Source of the DNA: Apis mellifera
Taxonomy: Eukaryota; Arthropoda; Insecta; Hymenoptera; Apidae
Direction: 5' to 3'
Length of the DNA: 64,000 nt
Assembly (NCBI RefSeq): GCF_003254395.2
Contig: NC_037653.1
Span: forward strand, 4,399,783-4,463,782
Positions 59,221 to 64,000 of this stretch are shown here, piece by piece. The notes under the pieces are model-generated. The model was not told the origin of the DNA, ran no database searches, and saw nothing but the letters and a program-made list of their open reading frames with translations. A program made the translations under genes and the position numbers. Numbering within the stretch: the stretch's first letter is position 1; each line of letters starts with the position of its first letter.

Positions 59221-60620
59221 AATCATGAATTCTTGCAAACAACTTCCTCTTCAAGCAAGCCCTCTTTCCATAGTTTTTTCAATCGTGGATTCTAAATATT
59301 TGTAATATATTTCTGATTTTTAAATTGAACGAGAGGGGTATCTTTGTTTTTTAATTAAGTATTTTTGATTAAGTCAATTTCTTCCTCAACTTGTCATCTT
59401 TCCATAGTTTTCTCATTTTTTAATCAAGTATTTTTGATTGAATCAACTTCCTCCTCAACTTGTCATCTTTCCATAGTTTTTTAATTATGGATTTAAAATA
59501 TTTGCAAAAGCTTATTTGATTTCTAATTTTTAAATCGAACGAGAGATATATTTTTCCCTTCGTACAGACCCCTTTTTAATCAAGAATTCTTGCAATCAAC
59601 TTCCTCTTCAACTTGTCATCTTTCCATAATTTTTTAATCGTGGATTCTAAATATTTGTAAAATATTTCTGATTTTTAAATTGAATGAGAGAGTATCTTTG
59701 TACAAACCTTATTTTTTAATCAAAAATTCTTGATCAAATCAACTTACTCTTCAACTTGTCATCTTTCCATAGTTTATAGAACGTGGTCAAAAGGTATCTT
59801 CGTACAAAGCCCACTTTTTAATCAAATTAATTCTTGCAATCAACTTCCTCTTCAACTTGTCATCTTTCCATAGTTTTTTAATCTAATTATTATAATCTAA
59901 TTTTTAATTTAAATTGGACTCAAAATATTTGCAAAAGCTTATTCGATTTCTGATTTTTAAATTGAACGAAAGAGATATCTTCTCTACAAACCTCATTCTT
60001 GATTAAATCAACTTCCTCCTCCAACTTGTCATCTTTCCATAATTTTCTCATTTTTTAATCAAATATTCTTGATTAAATCATCTTCCTTCTCAACTTGTCA
60101 TCTTTCCATAGTTTTTTAATCATGGATTCAAAATATTTGCAGAGGCTTATCATTAACTTGTCATCTTTTCATAATTTTTTAATCATGGATTCAAAATATT
60201 TGTAAAATATTTCTGATTTTAAATTGGACAAGAAAGATATCTTCATGCAAAGCCCTCTTTTTAATCAACAATTCTTCCAATCAACCCTCTTCCTCAACTT
60301 TTCATAGTTTTTTAATCATAGATTCAAAAATATTTGCAAAAGCTTCGATTTCTAATTTTTAAATTGAACGAGAGATGTATTTTTCTCTTCGTTCTACAAA
60401 GCCCACTTTTTAATCAAATATTCTTGATTAAATCAACTTCCTCCTCAACTTGTCATTTTTCCATAGTTTTTAATCGTTTTTTAATTGAATTTAAAATATT
60501 TGCAAAAGCTTATTCGATTTCTAATTTTTAAATTGAACTACAAAGGTATCTTCGTACAAAGCCCACTTTTAAATAAAATATTCTTGATTAAATCAACTTC
60601 TTCAACACAACACAAGAGAA
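59220..60620 (+). repeat. 55-155 bp AT-rich minisatellite (family Y')
   Basis: Unit: CAACTTGTCATCTTTCCATA, GTTTTTTAATCATGGATTCA, AAATATTTGCAAAAGCTTAT, TCGATTTCTAATTTTTAAAT, GAACGAGAGATATCTTCGTA. Related to family Y but with an added CAACTTCCTCCTCAACTTG part. Anchors at about 59388, 59456, 59610, 59752, 59854, 60016, 60093 and 60446. Confidence 0.9.
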
Positions 60621-61400
60621 TAAGAAAAAAGAAGAATATTTCAATGGTATGGAATCAAAACATTAGTAAGAATACGATTTCGATTGCTCGTGATTTTTAC
60701 AATTATTTATTCTATAAAGAAATTAATAAAGATTGATAAAAATTGGACAAAAAGGATTAATTTTTAGTGGAGTAATATTTTCTATCGATTTAATGTCAAT
60801 AAAAATTTCGAATCCATTTCTATAAAATCGAATGGGAGAGGAGGCACACGTTTCCCTTCAAAGCGAGCGACGAGATGCGCGGCGAAATCTGATCGAAAAA
60901 AAGGCAAATGGTCGGTTTGGAAAGCAAAACGGTTGGGTTCGACGTTTAGTGTCGCGTAATTGTGCGGCCTGTCGCGCAAAAAAAAAAAAAAAAAAAACGA
61001 GTAAATAACGAGAAACTCATTTCGCGAGAGGTGAAATCTCTCGCGGCGCGGTGATGAAACGCCGGGGATTTCGTGCAATGTAGAAAGTCGAACTGGTAAA
61101 AGACGTGAATGCGGGACCCGTTGCGAGCAAGCAAAAAAAAAAGAAAAAAAAAACGCGCGGACAAGAGCGAAAGAAAAGGAGAAAGAAAAGATGGGAAAAG
61201 GGAAAAAAGATGAAAAAAGAAAGACCACCTCGTGACCAGTTTCGATCGCTGTAAATCTCCATTTATTTCCACGACAAAGCGTAAACGTACACGCTTTGAT
61301 AATCGATTCAAAAATTGCGCATCCGTCAGAAATGTTTCTCGATTATTTATATGCGCGTCCATTTTAAGTGGATTAATTTAGGATGATTCGACGGAGGAGA
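60620..61400. other. Mixed DNA with a complex island and A-runs
   Basis: 60830-61130 and 61225-61370 are complex. There is an A20 run at 60978-60997, and a hairpin at 61023-61045 (CGCGAGAG, 7-nt loop, CTCTCGCG). Minus-strand frames of up to 148 codons are Phe/Ser low-complexity translations of A-runs. No gene. Confidence 0.45.
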
Positions 61401-62450
61401 GCGTTAAGTGGAATATGAGCATTTTGTGGATGATGAAAGATGATGAAAATGGTGAAATAACTAAGGAATAAATTTTGTGATCGTCAATAGGAATTGAAAT
61501 ATAGTCGTTTAAAAATTATTATTTGATAAGTTTGGTTTGGGATTTGAACGATTGTGGAAAAGTAAGATGGGAATAAATTTTGTGATCGTTAATAATTTGA
61601 GGTATAATCGTTTAAAAAGGTGGAAATAAATTTTGTGATCGTCAACTGGAATACACAAAATTGTCTAGAAATTAATATTTGATAACTTTTTGATTTGGAA
61701 TTTGAGTATTCTGTGAATATTGAACGATTGAATATTGAAAGAAAATTTTGTGATCATTAATGGTAAATGAAATACAATCATTTAAAATTAAAAATTATTA
61801 TTTCAAAACTTTGATTTGAAATTTAAGCATTTTGTGAATATTGAATGATTGTGAAAGAAAATTTTGTGATCATCAACTGGAATATACAAAAAAATCTAAA
61901 AATTAATATTTGGTAAGTTTGATTTGAAATTTGAATATTTTGTGAATATTGAACGATTATGAAAATAAATTTTGTGACCATCAACAATTATGTGACCATC
62001 GTCCAAAAATTATTATTTTATAATTTTGATTTCAATATTTTGTGTACATTGAACGATTGTGAAAATAAATTTTGTGACTATCAATGGTAACTGGAATACA
62101 GAATCGTCTAAAAATTATTACTTCGTAATTTTGATTTCAATATTTTGTATGTTGAACAATTGTGAAAATAAATTTTGAAAATAATGAAAATAATGAAAAT
62201 AAATTATTTCGAAACTTTCATTTAAAATTTTTAGCATTTCGTGAATATTGAACGATTGTAAGAGCTGGAAAAATAAATTTTGTGACCATCAATAATAATT
62301 GAAATACAATCGTCTAAAAATTATTATTTTATAATTTTGATTTCAATATTTCGTAAATATTGAACGACTGTAAGAACTGGAAAAATAAATTTTGTGGTCA
62401 TCAATGAATAGTAACTGGAATACAATTACAATTTCTCAACTTCAATTTCA
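61400..62450 (+). repeat. About 105-bp AT-rich minisatellite (family X')
   Basis: Unit: AATAAATTTTGTGATCATCA, ACTGGAATACAATCGT, AAAAATTATTATTTGATAA, TTTGATTTGAAATTTGA, GTGAATATTGAACGATTGTG. Clearly related to 54480-55560, same strand. Confidence 0.88.
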
Positions 62451-63360
62451 AAATAATTTTGCGAAAAATAAATTTCTTCGTACTTCTACCTCCTTATCAT
62501 TTCACAAACGACTCTACTAAAAATCAATATAAAATATTTCACTATCTTCAATTAAACGCGACCCACACACAAACTCCATACTCCACACTCTCCTCCCAAC
62601 AACAAAACCACGCTCCCCAACCCTCCCGACCAACCAACCAATCAAAAAAAAAAAAAAAAAAAAAAAAAAAATTCATCATCCGCAACCATCTATCCGCAAA
62701 AACGATGCTGCTTTCCCGAGGGAAGAGCAGGAGGAGGCGAAGGAAGAAATAAAGAAACGAAGAAAAAGAGACACGACTCGAATTTTCGTGTCGTCGAGAG
62801 ACGAAAGGAATCGAGGACGGTTCCGGTTTCTTCGATGCCGAGAACGGGAGAGAAATGTCGTTAACGCTTAAATGTTAATAAATGTGGAGGGAGAGAAGGA
62901 GCGGATCCCACGTAGCGGACAGGTAGAGAGAAGCCTCGCTCTCCGCTCTCTCCAAGGAGAGAGAGAGAGAGAGAGAGAGGAGTCCAAGGCAAGAAGTCAC
63001 TCGCTCGCTCGCTCGCTCGCTCGCCACGCTGGCGGCTCTGGCTTTTGAGCCTCGGTTTGTCATGGTTCGCATGATAGATGAAGGAAGCGGCAGCCTCCAC
63101 CGCCGCCACGTTGCTCTACGCGCCTCCAACCTCCTCCTCCTCCTCCTCTTCCCTTCTATATACACGGTGTTGAGTTTATACATACACCGCGGGAGAACAC
63201 CTTGCGCGCCACCGATTCCTTCCCTTCCAACCAACGAGAGATGCCTGCCTTCCATCCTTCCTTCCTTCCTTCCTTCCTTCTCGTTTCTCGCCACCGTTGC
63301 AAACCGCAAACAGAATCTTCCACACCACGCGACCCTACACCAAGCAAAATTATGCATCAT
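62450..63360. other. Mixed non-coding DNA
   Basis: A 28-base A-run at 62644-62671, (GA)n at 62959-62980, (CGCT)n at 62999-63023 and (TTCC)n near 63257-63281. 62690-63110 is GC-balanced. Open frames are composition-driven. Confidence 0.45.
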
Positions 63361-64000
63361 CTCCCTCTCTTTCTCTATTCTCGTATTCTCTCTTTCTCTC
63401 TTTCTCTGTTCTCGTGTTCTCTCTCTCTGTCTCTCTTTCTCTGTTCTTGTGTTCTCTCTTTCTCTCTCTTTCTCTGTTCTTGTGTTCTTTTTTTTTGTTT
63501 CTCTTTCTTTCTCTGTTCTTATTTTTATCTTATCTTATTATCTTTATTCTTTTTTTCTGTTTCTCTATTTTTGTGTTCTCTCTCTCCGTTTCTCTATTCT
63601 TGTGTTCTCTCTCTCTGTTTCTCTTTCTCTATTCTTGTGTTCTCTCTTTCTCTCTTTCTCTGTTCTCATGTTCTCTATGTCTCTCTTTCTCTGTTCTTGT
63701 TTTCTCTCTTTCTTTCTCTTTCTCTGTTCTTATATTCTTTTTCTCTGTTTCGCTATTCTTGTGTTCTCTCTCTCTCTGTTTCTCTATTCTTGTGTTCTCT
63801 TTCTCTGTTTCTCTATTCTTGTGTTCTCTCTCTTTGTTTCTCTATTCTTGTGTTCTCTCTCTCTGTTTCTCTATTCTCATGTTCTCTTTTTCTCTCTGTT
63901 TCTCTAATCTTGTATTCTCTCTCTCTTTTTCTCTATTCTCGTGTTCTTTCTGTCTATTCTCATGTTCTCGTGTTCTCTCTCTCTCTTTTTCTGTTTTCGT
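63360..64000 (+). repeat. TC-rich tandem array running off the window
   Basis: Repeats of TCTCTATTCTTGTGTTCTC and TTTCTCTGTTCTCGTGTTC type, roughly 20-50 bp units, continuing to the window end. It creates a 281-codon Ser/Phe/Leu/Val frame (63062-63907) that is not a gene. Confidence 0.9.

Noticed and set aside
63062..63907. 281-codon plus-strand open frame
   Set aside because: Translation of a TC-rich tandem array into Ser/Phe/Leu/Val repeats.
13488..64000. Search for Hox-cluster microRNAs (miR-10, miR-993), a zen/Hox3 homeobox or tRNA genes
   Set aside because: No matching mature sequences, second homeodomain or tRNA structure noticed by eye; a covariance-model or profile search would be needed to exclude them.

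Overview
This is animal nuclear DNA, almost certainly from an insect and probably a hymenopteran (bee-like). The reasons are a Hox2/proboscipedia (pb) gene with insect-type motifs, an AT-rich but TCGA/TTCGAA-rich background, (AT)n and (TC)n microsatellites, and a mellifera-type mariner remnant. The species assignment is inference. Only one real gene is visible: pb, in three coding pieces. The homeobox exons are on the + strand at 50353-50495 and 50891-53068. The first coding exon, with the N-terminal Hox2 motif and the YPWM hexapeptide, is at 7864-8134 on the MINUS strand. Its donor phase fits the homeobox acceptor exactly, so the pieces belong to one protein of about 863 residues, but as assembled here they cannot be joined by ordinary cis-splicing.

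The explanation is visible in the sequence. Exon 1 lies in a 7.2 kb segment (3129-10352) bounded by two nearly identical arms of an inverted repeat of at least 3.1 kb (1-3128 and 10353 to about 13487). Flipping the segment between the arms puts exon 1 on the + strand at about 5347-5617, upstream of the homeobox exons, with a first intron of about 45 kb. The orientation given here is therefore an assembly flip, a real inversion (polymorphic or fixed), or an unusual trans-spliced locus.

Layout: 1-3128 left arm; 3129-7800 spacer with AT-rich arrays (exon 1 donor side); 7864-8134 pb exon 1; 8135-10352 GC-rich pb 5' flank; 10353-13487 right arm; 13488-50352 a long intron built from local minisatellite arrays (units of roughly 65-225 bp) alternating with short islands of complex sequence; 50353-53068 homeobox, short second intron and large last exon; then the 3' UTR and a flank of four further arrays to 62450, ending in a TC-rich array. 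Nearly half the window is tandem repeat by eye. Only two transposon remnants were seen, both Tc1/mariner superfamily and both broken: 15171-17284, which carries a minisatellite inside its inverted repeats, and 34276-35199.

The complex islands are the best candidates for cis-regulatory DNA. Three contain exact textbook homeodomain-cofactor sites: an Exd/Hth-type site at 43371, a PBC/Hox-type site at 46018 and a Labial/Exd-type site at 56146. No tRNA, rRNA, CRISPR array, second Hox gene or recognisable microRNA was found. Boundaries of arrays and islands are by eye, to within tens of bases.
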